Shown here: in pieces, positions 42,950-51,030 of the stretch
Numbering within the stretch: the first letter of the stretch is position 1
Layout of the letters: each line of letters opens with the position of its first letter
DNA from: CAVXZE01 sp964615365
GTDB lineage: Bacteria > Myxococcota_A > UBA9160 > UBA6930
Reading direction: 5' to 3'
Length of the DNA: 64,000 nucleotides
Assembly (NCBI GenBank): GCA_964615365.1
Contig: CAZTOU010000004.1
Location: 1 to 64,000 of the forward strand
Position numbers and translations under genes: made by a program
The notes under the pieces: generated by a model
Database searches by the model: none
Seen by the model: the letters and a program-made list of their open reading frames with translations, nothing else
Told to the model about the DNA's origin: nothing

Positions 42950-43621
42950 CTACGTCGCGGGGAAGTAGGCGGGGCTGAGAGCAATCAGAAGCTGGCCGGT
43001 GGGGTAGAGAAGCGGGCCGTGGATGGTCTGAAACGGTCGCTTGAAGCGATGCGCGGAGTACTCGAGATCCGCGACGAAGAGCATCGACGTCCCGGCAGAG
43101 AGGAGCACCGCCTGCGTGGTGCTGAAGACATCACCAAAGAACGTGGCGATGCCGCGGCTCACCATGATCAGCATGACCAGCGCGTAGACCATCACGGGAA
43201 TCCGCCAGGCGGATGCCAGGTCCCTCCACAGGAACGCCACCACGGCACCCCAGATCAGCAGGAGCACGACTCCGACGGCGATGTCCTCGGGGTGGAAGCC
43301 ATCGTAGATGGTGATGCCGATCGGGTAGACGAAGTAGGCGACGAGGAAGACGAGGAGCGCCGGATAGAGGATCTCGTCGCGGGTCATGTTGATGTTGAAC
43401 ACGTCCCCAGCCAGGGAGAGGCCGAGCCCCAGCAAGATCCAGATGGTGAAGCCCAGGTTCGCGTTCGGCGTCAGCAGCGCGAGCGCGGCCACTCCCACGG
43501 TCAGGATGGTCGTCACCGGCTGATAGATGGCGACGGTCTGGTAGTCCTCCCGGTTGCGCGCCCTCCAGGTGACCCAGGTTCCGATCAGGATCAGGGGAAT
43601 GGGCAGCAGGTGCAGGTACAT
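42950..43621 (-). CDS. YhhN/TMEM86 family membrane protein (lysoplasmalogenase-like)
   Basis: A 223-residue integral membrane protein with about eight hydrophobic segments. The YhhN signature is visible in GLSLAGDVFNI (an early Asp) and FVADLEYSAHRF towards the C-terminus, with the second Asp, as in TMEM86B lysoplasmalogenases that hydrolyse the vinyl-ether bond of lysoplasmalogens. ATG at 43621 follows GGAG; codons upstream are not membrane-like. It is divergent from the M20 peptidase by 122 nt and 193 nt ahead of the acyl-CoA synthetase on the same strand. Nothing else was found in that 193-nt gap. Confidence 0.82.
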   Translation of the reverse strand: MYLHLLPIPLILIGTWVTWRARNREDYQTVAIYQPVTTILTVGVAALALLTPNANLGFTIWILLGLGLSLAGDVFNINMTRDEILYPALLVFLVAYFVYPIGITIYDGFHPEDIAVGVVLLLIWGAVVAFLWRDLASAWRIPVMVYALVMLIMVSRGIATFFGDVFSTTQAVLLSAGTSMLFVADLEYSAHRFKRPFQTIHGPLLYPTGQLLIALSPAYFPAT

Positions 43622-43743
43622 GAAGGCTCCACTCGAAGTCGCGGCGATGATAAGCGCTGAAGCACTCGCCCGCATCCTCGGCTCGGCGGATTGGTGTAAG
43701 ATCGGGACGACCAACCGTGGCGGGCAGTCCGAAGGAGGGTGAA

Positions 43744-45003
43744 GTGAGCTACCAGGATGCTTTCAAGAAGGTCGAGGAGAACGAGGACTACCTGATCGAT
43801 ACCTTGCGGAAGCTGATCGCCGTCAACACGTCGGTTCCGCCTGGGGAGAACTACGAGGAACTGATCGACGTCGTCGAGCCCGAGTTCGCGAAGTTCGGGT
43901 TCTCCACCCGCAGGGTGACGGTCCCCGAAGACAAGGTCGCCCAGATGCCCTGGCCTCTCTCGGGACCGCGCGTCAACCTGGTCGCCGATCTCGCACTCGA
44001 CAAGCCCAGGGCCACGGCCTACGCCCACATGGACGTGGTTCCCATCGACGAGCCGTGGACGCGCGACCCCTTCGGCGGAGAGTTGGTCGACGGGAAGCTC
44101 TACGGGCGGGGAACCGTCGACATGAAGGGCTCGATCGCCGCCTTCCTCGGCGCGATGAAGGTGCTGACCGAAATGGGAATCGAGCCGCACTACTCGGTCG
44201 GCTGCAACCTCTGCACCGATGAGGAGCTCGGGGTCTACCCCGGCGCGCGGTACCTCGCCGAGGAGGGCTACTTCGCGAGTCACCTGATCTGGCTCGAACT
44301 CGGCGCGATGGAGCCGATCGTGGTGGTGGGCGCCGCGGGAGCAATTCGGTTCGACCTCAAAGCGACGGGCCGGAGCTGCCACTCCGGGATGAACTATCTC
44401 GGGGTGAACGCGATCGAAGAGCTCGTACCCATCCTGGACGAACTCATTCTCCTGAAGAAGGAGGTGGAGCAGCGGCTCTCGCGAATCGCGACGTTCCCGC
44501 TTCCGGAGTGCCCCTACGACAAGATGACTCCGATGTTCAACCTCGCCATCATCGGCGGCGGCACCAAGGAGAACATCGTGCCGGGCGCCTGCGAACTCAC
44601 CATCAACCGCCGCTACATCGTCGACGAGCGCTTCGAAGACGTCGTCGCTGAGACCGAGGAGGCGATTCGCAGGGGCCGCGGGAGGTCGAAGCTGGAGGAT
44701 CTCGAGTTCCGCGTGGTCCACTCCTACCCGCCGATGGAATGCGATCCCGAGCTTCCCGCGACGAAGAAGTCGCTGGAGGCGAAGAAGGCGGTCAAGGGCT
44801 ACGAGAACTTCCTGTTCGGAGGCATCAGCGGATCGACCGATCTCGGCTTCGTGATCCAGGCGCTCGAGCCGGAGAAGGCCCAGGTGGCGGGATTCGGGCC
44901 GATCCGGGCGACGGATCTCCGCGCCCACGCGGCCGACGAGTTCGTCTACGTTCAGGACCTCGTGGACATGGCCAAGGAGCTGGTGCACTACATGGCGTTC
45001 TGA
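43744..45003 (+). CDS. M20 family metallopeptidase
   Basis: A 419-residue zinc hydrolase of the M20 family (ArgE/DapE/carboxypeptidase G2). The metal and catalytic residues are visible: AHMDVVP (His95, Asp97), TVDMKG (Asp126) and TDEELGVYPGA (Glu160-161), then the dimerisation domain with RSCHSG and the late GGISGSTDLGF. It removes amino acids from peptides or deacylates N-acyl amino acids. GTG at 43744 is chosen since AAGGAGG lies 5 nt before it; an earlier in-frame GTG lacks a ribosome site. It overlaps the convergent gene by 16 nt. No signal peptide. Confidence 0.9.
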   Translation: MSYQDAFKKVEENEDYLIDTLRKLIAVNTSVPPGENYEELIDVVEPEFAKFGFSTRRVTVPEDKVAQMPWPLSGPRVNLVADLALDKPRATAYAHMDVVPIDEPWTRDPFGGELVDGKLYGRGTVDMKGSIAAFLGAMKVLTEMGIEPHYSVGCNLCTDEELGVYPGARYLAEEGYFASHLIWLELGAMEPIVVVGAAGAIRFDLKATGRSCHSGMNYLGVNAIEELVPILDELILLKKEVEQRLSRIATFPLPECPYDKMTPMFNLAIIGGGTKENIVPGACELTINRRYIVDERFEDVVAETEEAIRRGRGRSKLEDLEFRVVHSYPPMECDPELPATKKSLEAKKAVKGYENFLFGGISGSTDLGFVIQALEPEKAQVAGFGPIRATDLRAHAADEFVYVQDLVDMAKELVHYMAF

Positions 45004-46565
45004 TCCCGCGCCTCTATGGGGAGCAGCGTGCAATCGCGCGTCGATTCCATCCGGATCTGCCGCTCGGGATGACGCCAGGAGAGATACGGGATCATCTGGA
45101 CGGCCAGGGCGGTGTCGGACCTGTAGAAGATGCTGTACTCGGGCCCGGCCGCGCCGGCTCTCTCCGGGCAGAGGATCAGCGGCTCCGCCCGCGGCATCTC
45201 GCCGATCTGTCTCTCCAGTGCGACGAAGATCTGCCGCGAGCGCGCCGCATTTCGCACCGCCAGGTCGACCTTCTCCTCCACTCCGACCGCCATCCAGAGC
45301 GCCGCAGACAGCACCGCGACCCATGCGGCGGAACGCGCGCCGAGCCCGGAGACCGGCAGTCGTTCCCAGCCCAGGACCAGCAGGTATCCCAGGATCAGCG
45401 CCACGAAGGGAAGCTGGGAGTAGGCGTAGAGCTCGGAGACCTTGCCGAGCGCGATGGTGGGAACCAGGGAGCCGCCGTACAGCACCAGGAGCGCGAAGAG
45501 GATCGCCCTGCCCGATCTGCGCTGCTCCGCTTCGACGTGCGCACCTGGCGACAGGAGCCCGAGCAGGCCCCAGAGGCCGATCGCGCCCGCGATCAGGGTC
45601 ATCGATAAGGAGAGGACGACCCGGAGCAGTCTCAGGCTGGGAAAGAGGTCCAGGGTGCTGCCGAGGTAGGAGGTGGCCGCAGCGAGCTGGAAGGTGTTCC
45701 GGAGCACGTTGATCGGATCGAAGGAAGGCCGGTAGTGCGTCCCCTCCCGAACGCTCATGATCCGTTCCAGGGCCATGTTGGCGTCCGAAGCACTCCGCGC
45801 GAGAAGGTAGATCGCCAGTGCCGCCGCGCTCGCGCAGAGGCCCAGGACCAGAAGATCGCGACTCGTCATCCTCGCCAACCTGGGGCAGGTGCCCTTCACG
45901 AAGAGGACCGCGAGTGGGCATGCGAAGACCAGACCCAAGGACGTCTCCTTGGAGACCAGGCAGAAGAACCAGAGGACCACCAGGCCGGCGAAGTGCACAC
46001 TCCGCCCTCTGGCGGCACCGCTGATCGACCACGACACCGCAAAGAGAGCGAAGACCGTGGCGTACTGCTGACTGATGGTGTCGATCTGGATGACGGCGGA
46101 GACCGCGGAGGAGTGGAGCGCGAAGTAGCCCGCGGCGAGCAGTGGAAAGGCGCGACGGTCGGGAGAGAGTCGACGGGCGATCGCGAAGACGAGGCATGTG
46201 GAAATCAGGAGCCCGGCGAGGCTGACTCCCAGGCTGAGCGCGCTGGAATCCGGCCCGACCAGGGAGAGGTTCACGGCATTGACGAAGTGCTCCAGTGGCC
46301 GGAAGAAGGGATTCTCACCCTGGAGGAGGTCGAATCGGTATTGGTTCGCCCACCAGTACTTGGAGAAGTCGTCTCCCTGAACCCATCTCCGCAGCGCCGG
46401 GGCGTAGAGAAGAGAGACACATGTGAGGATCCCGGCGAGGAGCAGCGACTCCCGAGACGGGGATCGCCGTGCCCGACGATCCCCGGGATCGGCGGGTCGG
46501 CGGGGAGACGCGATTCCGGGTGCGCCGTCTCCGGATTGCGATCCGTTGCGGCTCACCACTTGCAC
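44988..46565 (-). CDS. Multi-pass membrane protein, GT-C glycosyltransferase-like
   Basis: A protein of about 525 residues with around ten hydrophobic segments. After a basic, proline-rich N-terminus (about 1-40) come LLLAGILTCVSLLYAPALRRW and WVQGDDFSKYWW, with the D-D near the first periplasmic loop that is typical of GT-C enzymes, then a long series of helices. A soluble C-terminal tail from about 450 is short. It resembles polyprenyl-phosphate-dependent mannosyl or arabinosyl transferases but has no family-defining motif. The start is ambiguous among GTG codons at 46565, 46559 and 46556. It ends 16 nt into the convergent M20 gene and begins 28 nt after the aldehyde oxidoreductase. Confidence 0.68.
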   Translation of the reverse strand: MQVVSRNGSQSGDGAPGIASPRRPADPGDRRARRSPSRESLLLAGILTCVSLLYAPALRRWVQGDDFSKYWWANQYRFDLLQGENPFFRPLEHFVNAVNLSLVGPDSSALSLGVSLAGLLISTCLVFAIARRLSPDRRAFPLLAAGYFALHSSAVSAVIQIDTISQQYATVFALFAVSWSISGAARGRSVHFAGLVVLWFFCLVSKETSLGLVFACPLAVLFVKGTCPRLARMTSRDLLVLGLCASAAALAIYLLARSASDANMALERIMSVREGTHYRPSFDPINVLRNTFQLAAATSYLGSTLDLFPSLRLLRVVLSLSMTLIAGAIGLWGLLGLLSPGAHVEAEQRRSGRAILFALLVLYGGSLVPTIALGKVSELYAYSQLPFVALILGYLLVLGWERLPVSGLGARSAAWVAVLSAALWMAVGVEEKVDLAVRNAARSRQIFVALERQIGEMPRAEPLILCPERAGAAGPEYSIFYRSDTALAVQMIPYLSWRHPERQIRMESTRDCTLLPIEARDQNAM

Positions 46566-46593
46566 TCCCCGCCCGCGCTGCGTCTCGCCGCGA

Positions 46594-48327
46594 TCAGCCC
46601 CCCGCCTTGACCTCCGAGAAGAGCTCGTCGCGCAGCGGGAAGCGAACTCGCGCCTGCGCGATCACGTCGGCGCTGATGTCGAACTTCATCGAGTGATCGG
46701 GGCCGACCCCCTCCTCGCGCAGGCACGCGGGGAGATCGTCGTCGGCGGCGTCGAAGCCCGCGCGGCGGTTGAACTCCCACTCGTCCTCGAGGCACTGCCA
46801 GCCCAGATCCGCGATCTGCTCGCGACTGATCTCTTCGCCCAGGAAGAGCCCCAACGCCTGGCGGATCTGATCCAGGTTGGGCTGCAGGAACTGGCAGAAG
46901 CCCGAGGAGTCGCACACCGCATTCGCGAGCTGCGATTCCTGGGAGGCGCGGGCGAAGTCCTCCGGCGCCAGGCCCGGGTTGATGATCAGACCCGCGGTGT
47001 GGTCGGCGCCCATGGGACTGGTGGCGTAGGTGATCCCGGTGGCCTTGAGGGGCCGCGGATCCCAGGCCGGAAGCGCCTGCCCTTTGACCGCGGGCACCCG
47101 CGCATGGCCTCGCATCTTGCCGGTCGCGACGGCGCCGTTGCCGAGCGCCTTGCCCAGCTCGGTGCCCTCCGCGATCTCCCGGACCACGCGCTTGACCCCC
47201 TCGGCATCGCCCCACTCGAGGCCGCCCGAATCCATCAGGATGGCGACGGCGGCACCGGTCTCGATGGTGTCGAGGCCGATGTCGTCGCAGAGCCGATCGA
47301 GATCCGCCACGTCCTCCCAGCTCTTGAGGGCGCAGTTGGAACCGAACAGCGTCAGCGTCTCGAACTCGAGGCCCGAGGTCTTGTATTTTCCGTCGGCGCC
47401 GTGGACGACGTTGCTGCACTGGACCACGCAGCCGGTCAGGCAGCCGTGCATCCGCCCTCCACGCTTCTCGAAGCTCTCGATGATGCGTTGACCTTCCAGG
47501 CTCTGGAAGTCGGGGGACTGGCCTTCGGTGCGGTTCTTGTGCGGGAAGCAGTTCAACGAGTTGGCGATGCCGACGAACGAGCTGGTACCGCCCTTGAACA
47601 TCTGCGGACCGTCGAGGTACGTCTGTGCAGTCGTCTTGCCAAAGCTTGTGAAGCCCTGTGGGTCCGCAGCCTGACGCATGCGGGCCTTGCCCGGGTCGAC
47701 GGAAACGTACTTGAGGCCCTTGCTCCCCATCACCGCGCCCATTCCGCCGCGCCCGGCGTGGCGGTTGGGATAGCGGTGGTCCTGATCGGTGGTGGCAATT
47801 GAAGCTCCCGTGAGCTGGCTCTCGCCGGCGGGGCCGATCGAGATGAAGGACGCCGTCTTGGGATACCGCTCGGAGAGCTTCTCGCAGAGCGCGTAGTTCC
47901 ACAGGCCCTTGGTATCTTCGGCCTCCACCAGCGAAGCGCCCTTCCCATCGATCTCCAGTCCGTAGCGCTTGCCGGGATCCGCCGGCTTGCCGGTCACGAT
48001 CACGGCGCGAACTCCGAGCTTTGCCAGATGCTGGCCGGGGTTGCCGCCCGAGTTGGTCTCCTTGATGCCGCCGGTCAGCGGGCTCTTGCCACCGAAGGAG
48101 ATGCGACCCGAGGTCGGTGCGGCCGACCCCGTCAGTACGCCGGGCGCCATCACCAGGATGTTGTCGGGGCCGAGCGGATCGCAGGTCGGGTCACACTCAC
48201 TCACCAGGATCCTGGCCGAGAGCGCCCGCCCGCCGAGACTCTTCCAGTCCTCGGGAAAGGGTTCGATGGAAACCGTCTGCTTCGACATGTCGACGCGGAT
48301 GAGGCGATCACCCTCCGCTCCAGCCAT
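46594..48327 (-). CDS. Aldehyde:ferredoxin oxidoreductase (tungsten family)
   Basis: A 577-residue tungstopterin enzyme that oxidises aldehydes to acids with ferredoxin. N-terminal motifs LGGRALSARIL and HAGRGGMGAVMGSKGLK (190-206), the DDIGLDTIETG pterin loop (348-358) and the cluster cysteines Cys296, Cys300, Cys304 with the late CDSSGFC are all in place. The spacing CxxxCxxxC is slightly wider than in Pyrococcus AOR, which reads CxxCxxxC. The ATG at 48327 has an ideal AAGGAGGTGA ribosome site, implying strong translation. It is divergent from an MttB-family gene by 240 nt. The ferredoxin at 20377 could be a partner but is far away. Confidence 0.93.
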   Translation of the reverse strand: MAGAEGDRLIRVDMSKQTVSIEPFPEDWKSLGGRALSARILVSECDPTCDPLGPDNILVMAPGVLTGSAAPTSGRISFGGKSPLTGGIKETNSGGNPGQHLAKLGVRAVIVTGKPADPGKRYGLEIDGKGASLVEAEDTKGLWNYALCEKLSERYPKTASFISIGPAGESQLTGASIATTDQDHRYPNRHAGRGGMGAVMGSKGLKYVSVDPGKARMRQAADPQGFTSFGKTTAQTYLDGPQMFKGGTSSFVGIANSLNCFPHKNRTEGQSPDFQSLEGQRIIESFEKRGGRMHGCLTGCVVQCSNVVHGADGKYKTSGLEFETLTLFGSNCALKSWEDVADLDRLCDDIGLDTIETGAAVAILMDSGGLEWGDAEGVKRVVREIAEGTELGKALGNGAVATGKMRGHARVPAVKGQALPAWDPRPLKATGITYATSPMGADHTAGLIINPGLAPEDFARASQESQLANAVCDSSGFCQFLQPNLDQIRQALGLFLGEEISREQIADLGWQCLEDEWEFNRRAGFDAADDDLPACLREEGVGPDHSMKFDISADVIAQARVRFPLRDELFSEVKAGG

Positions 48328-48567
48328 GGTTCACCTCCTTGGAAAACGAGTCGTCTGACTCTACCAAAGCCCGATGCGGGCAGGAATCGAACCCCCCGTC
48401 TCCGCTCCGCGCCGAAGCGGCCCGCCCCCCGCGAGCCGAGGGAAATCAGCGACTTACGAGCCCGCGGCGCCCCGGAAAAGAGGGTTCTGAAGAGCGGCCT
48501 CCCGCGGTGGAGAGGGTTATCGTCCTGCGGCCGCCCTTGAACCTTCGAAGATCAGTGAGGTAGCGAG

Positions 48568-50031
48568 ATGAAACCGGCGCATTTCGAGGTGCTCAGCGCA
48601 GAGGAAGTCCGGCGGATCGACGCCGCCTCCATCGACATCCTGGAGAACGTGGGCGTCCGGGTGGACCTGAAGAGAGCGAGGGACGACTTTCGAGAGGCCG
48701 GTGCGCAGGTCGACGAGTCGGCGCGCTCGGTGCGCATTCCCGAAGCGGTGGTGAGATCGGCTCTCGAGAAGGCACCCAGCAGCTTCAGTCTGTACGGGGC
48801 GGATCCGGACTTCCAGATGGAGCTCGGCACCGACCGGGTCAACTTCGCCGGGCTCGGAACCCCGACCAAGATCGTGGACACGGAGACCGGAGAGGTCCGC
48901 CCCACCACCCTGGACGACGTCCGCAACCACCTGCGCCTGATCGACGCGCTGGAGCACATCGACAACAGCCAGATGGACCTCTGGCCCAACGACATTCCCA
49001 TGACCACCATCCACGCCGAGGCCATCGTGGCCTGGGCGCAGAACTCCCACAAGTCCTTCGGGATGGGGACCTACGGCGTCATGCCCACCGAGGACATGAT
49101 GCGGATGGCGTCGATCGTGGTGGGGGGCAAGGAGGAGCTGAAGCGGCGCCCGCGCATGTTCGGAATCTGCTCGGTGATGAACCCGCTCCAGATGATCAAG
49201 CTGCAGCTCGAGGGCATGTACACCTGGGTCGAGTACGGCCAGCCGCTGGCGATGTCGCCGGAGGCGATGGCCGGCGCCACCGCGCCGGCGACGCTGGCCG
49301 GGCTGCTGGCTCAACAGAACGCCGAGATCATCGCCCACCTCACCCTCGCCCAGCTCATCGCGCCCGGCACTCCGGTGCTGTACGGAACCGTCTCCACCAT
49401 CACCGACATGGCCACCGGAAACGTCGCCCTCGGCTCGATCGAGACCAGTCTGATCACCGCCGCGGCGGCGCAGCTCGCCCGCCACTACGGCATCCCTTGC
49501 CGCAGCGTGGGCGGTGCCACCGCATCCAACACCCTGGACGCCCAGTGCATGCTGGAACGAGCCGGCACCCTGCTTCCCGCGGTTCAGGCCGGTGTCCACT
49601 TCATCACCTGCGGAGGCACCATCGAGTCGAGCATGGCCGCCAGCCACCCGCTGCTGGTCCTGGACGACGCGCTCTGCGGGATGGCGCTCCGGCTGGCGCG
49701 CGGGATCGAGGTGAACGACGAGACCCTCGCCCTCGACCTGATCAAGGAGGTGGGCTGGCAAGACCAGTACCTCGACAAAGTGCACACGGCCCAGCATTGC
49801 CGGCAGGAGTACTTCTTCTCGAAGCTGCTGCGGAGGGATACCCGGGAGACCTGGGAGAAGAAGGGGTCGAAGACGGCCCTGGACCTGGCGACGCAGCGGG
49901 TCCGCGAGATCCTGGAGAAGCACGAGCCGCGCCAGCTGGATCCCGCGATGGAGAAGGAGCTGCTCGACTATCTGACCGTGGTCCGGCAGCGCAGCATGGC
50001 CGACTTCGAGGCGGCCGAGTGGGAGGACTAG
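48568..50031 (+). CDS. Trimethylamine methyltransferase (MttB) family protein, non-pyrrolysine
   Basis: A 487-residue TIM-barrel methyltransferase of the MttB superfamily, which transfers methyl groups from quaternary or tertiary amines to a corrinoid protein. Family parts: IDAASIDILENVGVRVD at the start, VNFAGLGTPTKIVDTETGEVRPTT, ITDMATGNVALGSIETSLITAAAAQL and SVGGATASNTLDAQC. The frame is uninterrupted, so no amber pyrrolysine codon is read; such members, for example MtgB, demethylate glycine betaine or carnitine. No corrinoid protein (MttC) or MtbA follows, so these must lie elsewhere. ATG at 48568 has GAGG about 8 nt upstream. It is divergent from the AOR gene. Confidence 0.88.
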   Translation: MKPAHFEVLSAEEVRRIDAASIDILENVGVRVDLKRARDDFREAGAQVDESARSVRIPEAVVRSALEKAPSSFSLYGADPDFQMELGTDRVNFAGLGTPTKIVDTETGEVRPTTLDDVRNHLRLIDALEHIDNSQMDLWPNDIPMTTIHAEAIVAWAQNSHKSFGMGTYGVMPTEDMMRMASIVVGGKEELKRRPRMFGICSVMNPLQMIKLQLEGMYTWVEYGQPLAMSPEAMAGATAPATLAGLLAQQNAEIIAHLTLAQLIAPGTPVLYGTVSTITDMATGNVALGSIETSLITAAAAQLARHYGIPCRSVGGATASNTLDAQCMLERAGTLLPAVQAGVHFITCGGTIESSMAASHPLLVLDDALCGMALRLARGIEVNDETLALDLIKEVGWQDQYLDKVHTAQHCRQEYFFSKLLRRDTRETWEKKGSKTALDLATQRVREILEKHEPRQLDPAMEKELLDYLTVVRQRSMADFEAAEWED

Positions 50032-50058
50032 TTCCGTTTCGAGGTATGGGAGGGCCGC

Positions 50059-50826
50059 CTACGAGGATGCCTCGCCGCTTCGCACCAGCACCGGGGTGGT
50101 GAGCTTGTCGGTGCTCCGCATCGCCTGGTCGATGTAGTCGGCGAGCATCTTCGCGGTGTCATCCCCGAACTCCCGGAAGACGACCCCCACGCCCCCGACG
50201 CACCTCCATGACGGCTCCTGAACGCGAACCACCTCGGCCACGACCCGACTCTTCGCGCTTCCCAGAGCCAGGGTGAGAGGGAGCTTCGTGTTGACCGGGA
50301 TCCGGGCTTTCGTTTCGAGGAAGGCTCCGCTGGCGCTCACGTTTCGGATTGCCCAGGCGAGATGGTGGCCCCCTTCTTCGCTGGCCTCACCACCCCGTAC
50401 GTCGATCAGCAGCGCCCATCCCAGCGAGCGAACGCGGCGTTCGGTCTGTCGAATCGTTCCCCGGGTCTCCTTCCACAGCCGGTAGATCTCGGGCAGCGAG
50501 ATGGGCTTCCCGAGATACCCGATCGCACCCAACCGGGCAGCGCGATGGGCCTCCTCCTCCGCGTACCGCTCCGTCACCAGGATCACGCCGGGCTTGGGGC
50601 CGCCGAGCGAGGCGACGTACTCCAGCAGCTGGAAGCCGGTGCCGTCGGACATGGCGACATCGGAGAGCACCAGGGAGACGTCTGCGTGCTTCGCGACCCG
50701 GAGACGGCCGTCCCGTGCGCTGCCGGCGGTGAGCACCTGGTCGGCGTGAGAGCGAAGGACCGTCGCCATCACCTCCCGGAACACCCGGGATTCAGCGATC
50801 ACGAGCAGCTTCGAGAATCGATCCAC
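50059..50826 (-). CDS. REC-PilZ response-regulator-like protein
   Basis: A 255-residue protein with an N-terminal receiver domain (about 6-115) and a C-terminal PilZ domain (about 125-245). The receiver has SLVLSDVAMSDGTGFQLLEY with the phosphoacceptor Asp56, Thr85 and Lys107, but the acidic pocket is LLVIAES (one Glu) instead of the usual two Asp/Glu, so phosphorylation may be weak. PilZ, which binds cyclic di-GMP, shows NVSASGAFLET (N-x-S-x-x-G) but a poor R-x-x-x-R. The start GTG at 50826 has GAGGGGG upstream. No histidine kinase is adjacent. Probably links c-di-GMP to motility or surface behaviour. Confidence 0.83.
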   Translation of the reverse strand: MDRFSKLLVIAESRVFREVMATVLRSHADQVLTAGSARDGRLRVAKHADVSLVLSDVAMSDGTGFQLLEYVASLGGPKPGVILVTERYAEEEAHRAARLGAIGYLGKPISLPEIYRLWKETRGTIRQTERRVRSLGWALLIDVRGGEASEEGGHHLAWAIRNVSASGAFLETKARIPVNTKLPLTLALGSAKSRVVAEVVRVQEPSWRCVGGVGVVFREFGDDTAKMLADYIDQAMRSTDKLTTPVLVRSGEASS

Positions 50827-51030
50827 GAGCCGGTACCCCCTCGGAAATCACCCAGGCTTCGAGATATCGAGCTGGGAATCGCTCGGCCCATCGGAGGTCG
50901 TCGTTGCCACCTCGATAGGATACCGAGTGGAGTACACCTCCCCAAGAGGAGGGGCGACGCGCCCCATCTCGGCGTGCTGGGTGTGGCAGGGGGAGCGAGT
51001 TTTCGACACCGTCACCTGGAGGGAGGGATC

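Noticed and set aside
43591..46197. 868-codon antisense open frame over the M20 gene
   Set aside because: Antisense to clear M20 motifs; composition is typical of high-GC shadow frames.
48381..48400. tRNA-like T-arm (GGTTCGATTCC on the minus strand) between the AOR and MttB genes
   Set aside because: The T stem does not pair fully, no acceptor or anticodon arm of normal size can be drawn on either side, and no CCA follows. It looks like chance or a very old remnant.
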